A DNA stretch of 35,119 nucleotides, taken from contig JAMWZA010000043.1 of NCBI GenBank assembly GCA_024305105.1, positions 1 to 35,119 of the forward strand. The letters run 5' to 3'. The stretch's first letter is position 1, and every line of letters starts with the position of its first letter. Source of the stretch: Marinoscillum sp. GTDB taxonomy: Bacteria > Bacteroidota > Bacteroidia > Cytophagales > Cyclobacteriaceae. Positions 9,701-16,471 of the stretch are shown here, piece after piece. The translations under genes were made by a program, and so were the position numbers. Under the pieces are notes generated by a model, which did not search any database, had not been told where the DNA came from, and saw only the letters and a list, made by a program, of their open reading frames with translations.

Positions 9701-10732
9701 GTCAGAACCTCCTCCACTAAGTCCGCCTTCTACAGACGCCCATAGACGATTTGAGTTAACAGGAGAAATTGTGATCTCCACCCTGCCGGATGGTACCATG
9801 CCAATGCTGGAATTTTGCCAGGTTTCTCCACCATCTGTAGACTTAATCACCCCTTCACCCTGTACCGCCACGTATAGCGTATTGAAATCAGATGGGTCAT
9901 AATCAATATCGTCATAACGCTGAGAAGTAGAACTTCTCAACTGAGTCCAGCTAGCACCACCATCTTTTGTTTTATAAATGGCAGCACTGAAACTACCCCA
10001 AACCGTGCTGCGAGTGGTAGCAATGACAGTGTTTTCATCGTTGGGGTCGACAATGATTCTAGAGACATTCTTAAAATCAGACATCTCAGTAGGATTGGCA
10101 ATTTGTATCCAGGTTTCTCCGCGATCTGTTGACTTAAACATTCCTGCTCCATCTATATCATTGGTAAAGTGTTCGCCAGTTCCTGCATAGATAATCGAAG
10201 TGTTAGTAGGAGCCATTACCAGGGCATTAACTCCCATGTTTGGAATATCACTCGATATGTACTCCCAATCTTCACCCGCATTGGTCGTTTTCCAAATTCC
10301 TCCACTTGCTGCACCTGCAAAAAAAGTTTCCTGATCTGGGTCACCCGGGTCTACGATCAAAGCTCTTGTTCGTCCACCTACGTTGCCTGGGCCACGTTCA
10401 ACAAATTCTAAACTATTAGTTGCTGTTCGCAATTTGCTCTTTCTCTGAACCGATTCCTTTGCCGTTAAATATTCTTCCAAAACTTGATTGGGTCTGTAAG
10501 CGGGTGATTCCTCACCTGTCCGTGTTCTGATCTCTCGCTGTATGATTCCATGCAGTTCAGGAGCTTCTGCTTTTACTTTTCCGTTAAGTCGCTCTTCAAT
10601 TTTATTTTTAGTGTATAGTTGATACGCACTATGTATTCTTTCTGGGGGTTGTATTGACAGAAAGTATATAGCCGCTAATAAGAGGCCTACGAGTATACTC
10701 GCGTATACGGCTAGGTTAAATGATGTTTTCAT
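6716..10732 (-). CDS. Secreted BNR/sortilin-like beta-propeller protein with T9SS type A sorting domain
   Basis: 1338 residues. An N-terminal hydrophobic segment (about 7-27) serves as signal peptide or anchor. From about residue 110 there are many BNR/Asp-box repeats (STDRGETW, TKDGGASW, STDGGETW, SSDGGANW, TEDLGQTW, SLDAGSTW), typical of VPS10/sortilin-type or WD40/YVTN-like propellers, probably two or more blades sets. A beta-sandwich region follows at about 1000-1250. The last 75 residues (from RLFKIYPNPIS) are a type A T9SS sorting domain with its PNP and GVYFL signature. It should cross the inner membrane by Sec and the outer membrane by T9SS, then be cut and anchored or released. No catalytic site is obvious, so binding or processing of polysaccharide or protein is open. 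It is preceded by a small lipoprotein gene 11 bases upstream on the same transcript. Confidence 0.92.
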   Translation of the reverse strand: MKTSFNLAVYASILVGLLLAAIYFLSIQPPERIHSAYQLYTKNKIEERLNGKVKAEAPELHGIIQREIRTRTGEESPAYRPNQVLEEYLTAKESVQRKSKLRTATNSLEFVERGPGNVGGRTRALIVDPGDPDQETFFAGAASGGIWKTTNAGEDWEYISSDIPNMGVNALVMAPTNTSIIYAGTGEHFTNDIDGAGMFKSTDRGETWIQIANPTEMSDFKNVSRIIVDPNDENTVIATTRSTVWGSFSAAIYKTKDGGASWTQLRSSTSQRYDDIDYDPSDFNTLYVAVQGEGVIKSTDGGETWQNSSIGMVPSGRVEITISPVNSNRLWASVEGGLSGGGSDLYVSSDGGANWQIVVNANGTNEDFLGGQGWYDNIITAHPFDENIVYVGGVNTWKFELEGSESTEITSIKPVQNGTVSFMSFVNFGGGYLGGGMDLGTVGNKDLLPIEIRFGDGIQMAHRFTVGGEGPGVPASSYVYEDYVQVPFQVWDTENNVQLMASFRDQQEDGEWNLIASNTEGATQSQSREYLYVHNIPYSEEASTQIAQTAGHEVGQMYFFWPVLSAGASFDAQSLPQSNLAVVFQTTFGTTRLTTNVSDAYGAFNGPNGFPQATRTQGLHPDQHNIVMYDLDEEAQTFRMLVGNDGGVYRTIADTDPGPTEGHYEFISYGYNTTQFYGADKAPGQNRYAGGMQDNGTWYHAEGIEGGAAVDATFGIGGDGFEVLWHSTDPNKIIGGSQYNNFASTFNGGTSWISATSGFDDEGPFVTRLAHHKSLPDRIFTVGSQGVWMSSDFGSGWSASTMQNGVLWSFSNSADVEVSYANPDVIWAGGALQENGRLFVSTDGGFNFSPSENYSDFQMGSISGIGTHPTNDQVAYALFSFAGFPKVIKTEDLGQTWEDISGFDGTGAASDRGFPDVAVNCLFVFPNNTNRIWVGSEIGIIESLDAGSTWALLDGGMPPVNIYDLKLVEDQIVIATYGRGIWSVTVDGIVLPPTISEGYTSILGKWVITTRLSSSFDSLKVYLEGQLLGTEVDVPAGEANLQFDAQTTDGMKLVKMIGYFNGMEYSAEEKEFYFVGLNEGKEVFETDFSISVADFSTDGFSVINTTEIDNMALQTSHPYLNGNDLYAYLKTPIQVNRNSATITYEDIALVEPAQPESSFGQEEFNDYVVFEASTDGLNWMALEPGYDASLYEDWSMAFETGTVSEELYKRHEIKLLDAYSNGQWLMFRFRLHANESTNGYGWVIDNLKIQTEMVLSSEVPERLFKIYPNPISHSATLKFNGHVPQMINVLDINGKKVTQISTKGQNELSWTPTGINKGVYFLNYSSGQRIISTRVIVQ

Positions 10733-10743
10733 GGGTAATTGGG

Positions 10744-11136
10744 TTACTTGTTTGGAGTTGGGGTATAAGTACGACCAGTATCTACATTAAGGAAGTAAAT
10801 AGTTGGTTTTGTTGATTGTTTATCGGCAATAATTTCTGGTTGCTCTATCACCTTGAGTACTCTGGGCTCTTTCCAGGAAATCTTAGCGTTCAACCGCTCA
10901 GGCCCGTAAAGTACATCTTTGGTCGTCTTATCAAATACCAGGAAAGTTTTCCACTCTGATCCGGTTACCTCAGGTTTGGTAGCAAATAAAGCCAGTTCGC
11001 CTTGATCTATGCGATCGTACTCGGAGCCTATGTATTCGGCAACCATTGTTTCTAAATTAGTCTCGGAATTGGAATGGTTTGCTCCTCGACATCCAAGGAT
11101 CAGGATGACGAGTAATACTAAATAAGTCTTGTGCAT
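10744..11136 (-). CDS. Small lipoprotein of unknown function
   Basis: 130 residues. A lipoprotein signal peptide ends in the lipobox ILGC (Cys16), so the mature protein should be lipidated. The rest is short and partly beta-rich (WKTFLVFDKTTKDVLYGPERL; WKEPRVLKVIEQPEI), with no recognised domain. It lies 11 bases upstream of the large T9SS-exported protein on the same strand, so it may help that protein at the outer membrane; this is inference. Its start codon lies in the second arm of a perfect 7-bp hairpin (see findings). Confidence 0.75.
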   Translation of the reverse strand: MHKTYLVLLVILILGCRGANHSNSETNLETMVAEYIGSEYDRIDQGELALFATKPEVTGSEWKTFLVFDKTTKDVLYGPERLNAKISWKEPRVLKVIEQPEIIADKQSTKPTIYFLNVDTGRTYTPTPNK

Positions 11137-11152
11137 TAGTCAAAACTAATGC
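11133..11152 (-). promoter_or_regulatory. Hairpin containing the start codon of the small lipoprotein gene
   Basis: On the minus strand GCATTAG and CTAATGC pair perfectly (7 bp) around a 6-base loop, and the ATG of the lipoprotein gene is inside the second arm. The loop side also reads TAGTTTTG, a match to TAnnTTTG placed so that transcription would begin near the A of the ATG (leaderless). No good -33 element is seen. Confidence 0.35.
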
Positions 11153-11288
11153 AAACCACCTAGAAAAATGACTAGTTAATTGAGGTAAAATCGCCTTCAA
11201 AATATCCTGTGGAAATAAATTTAAAAACCGGTAAAAACCAGTCTGCATTCACTTTAAGGCAGAATATTCTTTTGACTGATTCAGCTGA

Positions 11289-12242
11289 TTATTTCGAGAA
11301 AAAGGAATCTACAAACTCCACTTTATTGAAGACCTGTAAATCTTCCACACGCTCACCCACTCCTATGTATTTCACTGGGATTTTAAACTGATCCGAAATA
11401 CCAATCACGACACCACCTTTGGCCGTACCGTCCAGCTTGGTAATCGCCAGGGAAGTAACATCAGTGGCTTTGGTAAATTCTTTAGCTTGTATGAAAGCAT
11501 TTTGTCCGGTACTCCCATCGAGCACCAACATCACTTCGTGAGGTGCCGCTGGGATGAATCGCTGGATGACCTTTTTGATTTTAGACAGCTCATTCATCAG
11601 ATTCACTTTGGTATGCAGTCTACCCGCTGTGTCGATGATCACCACATCAGCATTGTTATCCACTCCATACTTGGCAGCATCGAATGCTACAGAGGCAGGG
11701 TCGGTATTCATCCCTTTGGAGATAACTGGCACTCCTACACGCTCTCCCCACATGACGAGTTGCTCCACTGCAGCGGCTCTGAACGTATCCGCAGCACCAA
11801 GAACAACATTCTTTCCGAGTCCTTTTAGCTGAGCTGCCAGTTTGCCAATAGTCGTGGTTTTTCCTACGCCATTCACACCTACAACCAGTAAAACATATGG
11901 CCCATCTACTTTGGGTAGGTCAAAACTCTTAAGATCCTGTGTATTGTTTTCAGAGAGTAGGCCAGCAATTTCTTCGCGGAGGATTTTGTTCAGCTCGGAG
12001 GCGTTGAGGTATTTATCCTTTGCTACTCGTTCTTCGATGCGCCCAATGATTTTGATGGTGGTATCAACACCCACATCAGAAGTAATCAGAACCTCTTCCA
12101 GTTCATCTAATACTTCATCATCCACTGTTGATTTACCAACAACAGCCTTACCCAGTTTATTGAAGAAACTTTCTTTGGACTTTTCGAGACCCTTGTCCAA
12201 CGATTCTTTCTTCTCCTTGGAGAAAAATGATTTTAGGCCCAT
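11289..12242 (-). CDS. ftsY: Signal recognition particle receptor FtsY
   Basis: 317 residues, close to the NG-domain-only length; the long acidic N-terminal A domain of enteric FtsY is missing, as usual in Bacteroidota. The four-helix N domain is at about 10-95. The GTPase G domain has the P-loop GVNGVGKTT (122-130), DTFRAAA (152-158), DTAGR (204-208) and TKLDG (268-272). It docks ribosome-SRP complexes to the membrane and hydrolyses GTP together with Ffh. It lies downstream of rpmG and the DUF4295 gene on the same strand, but a terminator-like hairpin (12281-12303) sits between, so its expression may depend on read-through or on a promoter I could not place. Very confident. Confidence 0.97.
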   Translation of the reverse strand: MGLKSFFSKEKKESLDKGLEKSKESFFNKLGKAVVGKSTVDDEVLDELEEVLITSDVGVDTTIKIIGRIEERVAKDKYLNASELNKILREEIAGLLSENNTQDLKSFDLPKVDGPYVLLVVGVNGVGKTTTIGKLAAQLKGLGKNVVLGAADTFRAAAVEQLVMWGERVGVPVISKGMNTDPASVAFDAAKYGVDNNADVVIIDTAGRLHTKVNLMNELSKIKKVIQRFIPAAPHEVMLVLDGSTGQNAFIQAKEFTKATDVTSLAITKLDGTAKGGVVIGISDQFKIPVKYIGVGERVEDLQVFNKVEFVDSFFSK

Positions 12243-12276
12243 AATTCAAATTCGAAAAAAGCGAAGACGGAAAATA

Positions 12277-12303
12277 ACAAAAAAGTCCCTACCAGAGGGA
12301 CTT
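12277..12303 (-). terminator. Terminator between the DUF4295 gene and ftsY
   Basis: AAGTCCCT at 12283-12290 and AGGGACTT at 12296-12303 make a perfect 8-bp stem with a 5-base loop, followed on the minus strand by a T-run. It lies downstream of the rpmG-DUF4295 pair and 41 bases before the ftsY start, so it could terminate the ribosomal transcript or attenuate ftsY. Confidence 0.7.
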
Positions 12304-12335
12304 CAGTCAAAGAATATCTTTAAAGTAAGACGTGA

Positions 12336-12491
12336 TTAGTCTTTCTTAGATAATACGTTTTTTACCTCTGCTTCAGGAACCATCTCCTCACGGTAGACAT
12401 ATCCGCCTTTGTCGTTTTTAACGGCTCTGATTACTTTAGCGAATTTTGCTCCGCCGGGCTGCTTTAGGGTTGCAACTACTTTCTTAGCCAT
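12336..12491 (-). CDS. DUF4295 small protein
   Basis: 51 residues, starting MAKKVVATLKQPGGAKFAKV and ending NVLSKKD. It starts 2 bases after the L33 stop. DUF4295 proteins are a small Bacteroidota family found almost always next to L33; they are basic and have been suggested to associate with the ribosome. The length and the beginning of the protein fit that family, and the position after rpmG supports it. The ATG is at 12489-12491 and the TAA at 12336-12338. The function is not established. Confidence 0.85.
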   Translation of the reverse strand: MAKKVVATLKQPGGAKFAKVIRAVKNDKGGYVYREEMVPEAEVKNVLSKKD

Positions 12492-12493
12492 GG

Positions 12494-12676
12494 TTATTTA
12501 ATTTCTTTGTGAACTGTATATTTTCTTAAGACAGGATTATACTTCTTAAGCTCTATACGCTCAGGAGTATTTTTCCTGTTTTTTGTAGTGATGTAACGTG
12601 ACGTACCTGCTACACCGCTGTTCTTATGTTCAGTGCACTCAAGTATTACCTGTATTCTATTACCTCTCTTTGCCAT
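12494..12676 (-). CDS. rpmG: 50S ribosomal protein L33
   Basis: 60 residues, basic, beginning [18 protein letters not shown], with the L33 pattern [27 protein letters not shown]. The zinc-binding cysteine pairs of the C+ form are absent (only Cys14 remains), so this is a C- type L33. It binds 23S rRNA near the E site of the large subunit. It is the first gene of a short transcript with the DUF4295 gene directly after it (2-base gap). A good promoter match lies 29-60 bases upstream. Confidence 0.95.
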   Translation of the reverse strand: MAKRGNRIQVILECTEHKNSGVAGTSRYITTKNRKNTPERIELKKYNPVLRKYTVHKEIK

Positions 12677-12704
12677 GATTATCGCCCAATTATTAAAAGG
12701 AGTG

Positions 12705-12736
12705 CAAATGTAGAAAAGAAATATTATATGAGCAAA
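12705..12736 (-). promoter_or_regulatory. Promoter of rpmG
   Basis: On the minus strand TTTG (complement of 12733-12736) is followed after 20 bases by TACATTTG (complement of 12705-12712), a full match to the Bacteroidota TAnnTTTG box with a -33 TTTG. The L33 start is 28 bases downstream. Confidence 0.65.
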
Positions 12737-12777
12737 GCTTACTAGCTACTAAAAGTCAAAATATTACTCACTTTCAG

Positions 12778-14406
12778 CTAGTTGGTCAAATTTTCTGCAT
12801 AAACATAGAAATCTGGATCTACGCTGATACCCCCAGAATCAACCGATACATCCATCCGCTCCCAGATCGTAGACGGATAAATCTTTTGCTCTTTATCACC
12901 AATTAGTAGGTTGACCGGCATATCAAAAGTCTCCAAACAGTTCGTCCATCGTGCCAATAGACTGCCATCCTTAACAACATACTCTAACACTGGTATTCTG
13001 ACATCTCTTAAGTATTGGTCAAAAACACTCTCCAGGTCAAGGCCTGTAAACGCTATCATATAAGATTCGACCTGATCAGTAGTAACCACCTGATGATAAA
13101 ACGTTTCATTCAACCCTCGGAGCAGCTCTCGCCATTTTTCATCGTCATTGACCAATTGGCGGATCGTATGCAACAGGTTAGCCCCTTTCATATATAAGTC
13201 TTCTCCTCCGTCATTGACACCATAGTCACCAATCATGGCTCCTCTATTAGTAATGGACATTCTTAACCCTCTCACATATTCAGCTCCAGCCTCTTTTCCA
13301 TAATGATATTCGGTAAAGAGACTTTCTGAATAGTTGGTAAAGCTTTCATGAATCCACATATCAGCAATGTCCTTATACGTAATGTTGTTGGCAAACCACT
13401 CATGACCTGATTCATGAACAATGATAAAGTCCCATTTCAGGCCCCAACCCGTACCACTCAAGTCTCTTCCCAGGTATCCATTGGCGTAATTATTGCCATA
13501 AGTTACAGAGCTTTGATGCTCCATTCCCAAATATGGCACTTCCACCAACTTGTAGCTGTCTTCATAAAATGGATATGGACCGAACCAATATTCAAAAGCT
13601 TCCATCGTACGAACGGCATCTTTGAACTGCTCCTTCGCTTTATCCAGATTTTCACGAAGTACATAGTAAATCATATCAAGCGACCCTTTCTCGCCGGCGT
13701 ATGTTTCGCTGAAGGAAACATAATCGCCAATATTCAGATTGACCCCATAGTTATTGATTGGGTTGACCACTTTCCAGATATAGGTCCTGGTTTTAGCTCT
13801 TTTGTTTCTTTTAGTATCGATCAATCGGCCATTCCCTACAGCTACCAGGTTTTCGGGAACAGTGTACCGCATGATCATGCCTTCCTCATTCTCGTCATAC
13901 ATGTGGTCTTTACACGGCCACCACACGCTTGCGCCAAGACCCTGATTAGATGTGGCCACAAATGGCAATCCATTGGAATCCTCTGCCCAGGAGAACCCTC
14001 CATCCCATGGAGCACGAACAGCCTGGCGTGGTACGCCATGATAAAACACTTCGATTTCATTAAGCGCGCCTAGCTCCTGCTCTGTTTCGAGTTGAACAAA
14101 ATGTGCGTTGCCTTCATGAACAACGTCCAGTTCTTTACCATTCTGCACTACTTTATCTATTATCAAAGGTGCCTGCAAGTCAACTTGAAGGGATTGACCC
14201 GGCTTGAGCACCTCGTATCGGATGACATTGGATCCGGATATGGATTTCTCTTCAATGTTCGTCGTTACAGAGAGGTCATACGACTTTAGATTCCACCAGG
14301 AGCGCTGAGGGGTTACACTACCTCGAAGAGAATCTTGTCGGTCATACGTCTGGGAAAAAGAAGTGAATGCAAAAAGCAGGAAGGCCAATGAAACAGTAAA
14401 TCTCAT
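12778..14406 (-). CDS. Secreted M1-family metallopeptidase
   Basis: 542 residues from the ATG at 14404-14406 (MRFTVSLAFLLFAFTSFS, a signal peptide cut before QTYD). An upstream in-frame ATG at 14481 would add 25 residues before the signal peptide and is unlikely. The zinc site HESGH (His331, His335) is followed 18 residues later by Glu354 (WIHESFTNY), giving the M1 signature HExxH-x18-E. The usual GAMEN exopeptidase motif is replaced by GMEHQS, as in a Bacteroidota subgroup of M1 enzymes. It probably trims peptides in the periplasm or outside the cell. It lacks the long C-terminal helical domain of aminopeptidase N, so it is a short form. A promoter match lies upstream. The protein family is certain; the substrate is not known. 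Confidence 0.94.
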   Translation of the reverse strand: MRFTVSLAFLLFAFTSFSQTYDRQDSLRGSVTPQRSWWNLKSYDLSVTTNIEEKSISGSNVIRYEVLKPGQSLQVDLQAPLIIDKVVQNGKELDVVHEGNAHFVQLETEQELGALNEIEVFYHGVPRQAVRAPWDGGFSWAEDSNGLPFVATSNQGLGASVWWPCKDHMYDENEEGMIMRYTVPENLVAVGNGRLIDTKRNKRAKTRTYIWKVVNPINNYGVNLNIGDYVSFSETYAGEKGSLDMIYYVLRENLDKAKEQFKDAVRTMEAFEYWFGPYPFYEDSYKLVEVPYLGMEHQSSVTYGNNYANGYLGRDLSGTGWGLKWDFIIVHESGHEWFANNITYKDIADMWIHESFTNYSESLFTEYHYGKEAGAEYVRGLRMSITNRGAMIGDYGVNDGGEDLYMKGANLLHTIRQLVNDDEKWRELLRGLNETFYHQVVTTDQVESYMIAFTGLDLESVFDQYLRDVRIPVLEYVVKDGSLLARWTNCLETFDMPVNLLIGDKEQKIYPSTIWERMDVSVDSGGISVDPDFYVYAENLTN

Positions 14407-14443
14407 GTAAGAATGTTGTTTGTATTGGATGAATTTATCAATC

Positions 14444-14475
14444 CAAAATAGAACCGGGAAACCATTTACCTCAAA
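14444..14475 (-). promoter_or_regulatory. Putative promoter of the M1 peptidase gene
   Basis: On the minus strand TTTG (complement of 14472-14475) and TATTTTG (complement of 14444-14450) are 21 bases apart, with the ATG 37 bases downstream. The second box is one base short of TAnnTTTG. Confidence 0.45.
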
Positions 14476-14504
14476 CGGCATTTGGCTTACACAGGCGGGT
14501 AAAC

Positions 14505-14536
14505 AAAAAAACCTCTTAAGCTACTGCTCAAGAGGT
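14505..14536 (-). terminator. Terminator of rpmB
   Basis: The stem ACCTCTTAAG (14511-14520) / CTCAAGAGGT (14527-14536) is 10 bp with one G-U pair and a 6-base loop. On the minus strand it is followed by a run of T. It lies 27 bases after the L28 stop. Confidence 0.8.
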
Positions 14537-14562
14537 GTATTAATATTTTACGGTAAGACGAA

Positions 14563-14802
14563 TTAAAGAGTAGTTGTTCCCTTAACTCTCGCTTTCTTGA
14601 TCTCGTTGTAGATTCCGTTTTTGTTGATCGTTCTCAACATAGACGTAGATACGCTTATTGTCACCCATCTATCCTCTTCCGGAATGTAGAATTTCTTCTT
14701 TTGAAGATTTGGATTAAATCTTCTCTTTACTTTGTTGTTCGAGTGAGAAACGTTATTACCTACTCTTGGTCTCTTACCTGATATCTCGCAAACTTTTGAC
14801 AT
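14563..14802 (-). CDS. rpmB: 50S ribosomal protein L28
   Basis: 79 residues, beginning [21 protein letters not shown] and continuing with [20 protein letters not shown], the standard L28 pattern. It is a structural protein of the large subunit. It has its own promoter match 28-58 bases upstream and a strong terminator downstream, so it is a single-gene transcript. L28 and L33 are adjacent in many Bacteroidota; here the M1 peptidase gene lies between them, an apparent separation. Very confident. Confidence 0.97.
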   Translation of the reverse strand: MSKVCEISGKRPRVGNNVSHSNNKVKRRFNPNLQKKKFYIPEEDRWVTISVSTSMLRTINKNGIYNEIKKARVKGTTTL

Positions 14803-14829
14803 GATTTCTCAGTTTTTAAAAACGGACTG

Positions 14830-14860
14830 CAAAGATCGCAAGAAACTTTTAAATAGCAAA
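14830..14860 (-). promoter_or_regulatory. Promoter of rpmB
   Basis: On the minus strand TTTG (complement of 14857-14860) and GATCTTTG (complement of 14830-14837) are 19 bases apart, matching TTTG-N19-TAnnTTTG with one mismatch (G for T). The ATG is 27 bases downstream. Confidence 0.55.
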
Positions 14861-14868
14861 CATGGACT

Positions 14869-15024
14869 CTAATTTCTTTTAAAGCCAAAAGGACAATGCT
14901 TGCAACCACTTTTGCAGCAATACCCTCGTTTGAGGTGATATTTCTCGGTAAAGACTAAAAATCCTTCGGGAGAGTAATAAAAATCCTCTTCTTCCAAACC
15001 TTTAAACTTTTTTCCTTGTGCCAT
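14869..15024 (-). CDS. DUF5522 cysteine-rich small protein
   Basis: 51 residues from the ATG at 15022-15024 (MAQGKKFKGLEEEDFYYSPEG). The longer frame from 15081 would overlap the divergent promoter region and add 19 residues that do not fit. The C-terminus has the DUF5522 pattern GYCCKSGCKHCPFGF, with four cysteines (CC-x3-C-x2-C) that could bind zinc or an iron-sulfur cluster. The family is small and its function is unknown. It is divergent from the ornithine aminotransferase gene, 78 bases apart. Confidence 0.85.
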   Translation of the reverse strand: MAQGKKFKGLEEEDFYYSPEGFLVFTEKYHLKRGYCCKSGCKHCPFGFKRN

Positions 15025-15040
15025 GTCCGTGCTAAAATAG

Positions 15041-15065
15041 TAGTTTTGGAACCTCAAATTTGAGG
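15041..15065 (+). promoter_or_regulatory. Palindrome with promoter-like box upstream of rocD
   Basis: TAGTTTTG at 15041-15048 matches TAnnTTTG and is followed at 15052-15065 by the perfect 14-bp palindrome CCTCAAATTTGAGG, which would sit near the start of transcription, a classic repressor position. A TTG at 15016-15018 is the only -33 candidate (22 bases away). The palindrome lies between the divergent DUF5522 gene and rocD. Confidence 0.35.
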
Positions 15066-15102
15066 CTTTGTTTAGTAGCATAGTACATTAATAGAAAGTT
15101 TT

Positions 15103-16383
15103 ATGGCGACAGAAACCAAAAAGAGAACAAGCAAGGATTATATCGACCTTGAAAATAAACATGGAGCGCACAACTATCACCCCCTACCGGTAGTATTGGA
15201 GCGAGGTGAAGGCGTACATGTGTGGGACGTGGAAGGCAAAAGATACTACGACTTCCTCTCAGCTTATTCAGCTGTAAACCAGGGCCATTGCCATCCAAGA
15301 ATAGTTGGCACGCTGAAAGAACAGGCGGAGACACTGACACTAACAAGTCGTGCTTTTTACAATGATGTGTTGGGCCCCTATGAGAAGTACATGACGGAGT
15401 ATTTTGGATTTGACAAGGTACTACCAATGAATACGGGAGCTGAGGCTGTGGAAACGGCCATTAAAATCTGCCGTAAGTGGGGCTATGAGAAAAAAGGTGT
15501 GGATGAAAACAAAGGTCAGATCGTCGTATTTGATCAAAACTTTCACGGGCGTACCACTACGATCATTTCATTCTCTTCAGATCCGGATGCCAAAAAGAAC
15601 TTCGGCCCATACACGCATGGCTTTATCAAAGTGACCTACAATGATGTGGACTCATTGAGAGAAGTCTTTGCCGACAATGACAACATCGTAGGTGTACTGG
15701 TAGAGCCCATTCAAGGTGAAGCTGGTGTCATGGTGCCCAATGATAATTTTATGTCTGAGATCGCCCGACTATGCAAAGAGAACAATGCGCTGTTTATGGC
15801 TGACGAAATCCAGACGGGGATCGCCCGTACAGGTAGCTTGCTAGCTGTATGTGGAGACTGTACGTGTTCGGGTCATTGTGAAAAACAAAAAACCTATGTT
15901 CAGCCTGACCTTTTGATCCTTGGTAAAGCACTTTCAGGAGGTGCTTATCCTGTGTCAGCTGTTTTAGCAAATGACCCTGTGATGGAGGTGATAACTCCAG
16001 GAACTCACGGCTCTACATTTGGTGGTAACCCACTCGGGGCGAAAGTAGCTTTAACAGCCCTGGAAGTAGTTAGAGACGAAAAGCTGGCTCAAAATGCCCG
16101 TAAACTTGGTGAAATATTCAGAAAGCGCATGGAGAAGCTTCTTTCAAAAACGGATTTGGTATGCCTTGTTAGAGGAAAAGGATTACTCAATGCGGTAGTG
16201 GTCAATGATCACCCGAGCAGTAGTACTGCCTGGAACATCTGTGTAAAGTTGAGTGAAAATGGACTGTTGGCCAAGCCAACACATGGAAACATCATCCGGT
16301 TTGCTCCTCCACTAGTGATGACCGAAGAGCAACTGCACGAATGCTGTGATATTATTGAGAAAACGATTCTAGAATACAACTAG
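15103..16383 (+). CDS. rocD: Ornithine--oxo-acid aminotransferase with cysteine-rich insertion
   Basis: 426 residues, a class III PLP aminotransferase. The PLP lysine is Lys275 in LGKALSGGAYPVSAVL; EPIQGEAGV, the DEIQTGIARTG motif and THGSTFGGNPLG complete the OAT signature. It converts ornithine and 2-oxoglutarate to glutamate-5-semialdehyde and glutamate, feeding proline or arginine metabolism. At residues 250-259 there is an extra loop with CysXXCysXCysXXHisCys (C250, C253, C255, H258, C259) that ordinary OATs replace by a short acidic turn before VRPD. It is a plausible metal or Fe-S site; see findings. A perfect intergenic palindrome upstream may be its operator, and a strong terminator follows. 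Confidence 0.95.
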   Translation: MATETKKRTSKDYIDLENKHGAHNYHPLPVVLERGEGVHVWDVEGKRYYDFLSAYSAVNQGHCHPRIVGTLKEQAETLTLTSRAFYNDVLGPYEKYMTEYFGFDKVLPMNTGAEAVETAIKICRKWGYEKKGVDENKGQIVVFDQNFHGRTTTIISFSSDPDAKKNFGPYTHGFIKVTYNDVDSLREVFADNDNIVGVLVEPIQGEAGVMVPNDNFMSEIARLCKENNALFMADEIQTGIARTGSLLAVCGDCTCSGHCEKQKTYVQPDLLILGKALSGGAYPVSAVLANDPVMEVITPGTHGSTFGGNPLGAKVALTALEVVRDEKLAQNARKLGEIFRKRMEKLLSKTDLVCLVRGKGLLNAVVVNDHPSSSTAWNICVKLSENGLLAKPTHGNIIRFAPPLVMTEEQLHECCDIIEKTILEYN

Positions 16384-16408
16384 TCGAAAATAAACCAATA
16401 GAAATGAG

Positions 16409-16440
16409 AAAAGCGGGCGGAATTCGGTCCGCTTTTTTTA
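16409..16440 (+). terminator. Terminator of rocD
   Basis: AAAAGCGG at 16409-16416 pairs with CCGCTTTT at 16429-16436, extended inward by a G-U and a C-G pair, and followed by a T-run. It lies 26 bases after the rocD stop and 32 bases before the first kinase. Confidence 0.85.
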
Positions 16441-16471
16441 TTTTCAACCCTTCGCCCAACTCGTTACTCGC

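Noticed and set aside
11842-12339. 165-codon open frame opposite ftsY
   Set aside because: It is the mirror of the ftsY N-terminal half (Ser/Thr/Arg-rich shadow translation), with no domain.
13414-14073. 219-codon open frame opposite the M1 peptidase
   Set aside because: It lies wholly antisense to a gene with intact zinc-site motifs, has low-complexity hydrophobic composition and no recognisable start region.
15847-15882. Cysteine-rich insertion as a frameshift or assembly error
   Set aside because: The frame is intact on both sides, flanking motifs align with OAT without gap, and the insert has ordered Cys/His spacing rather than random residues.
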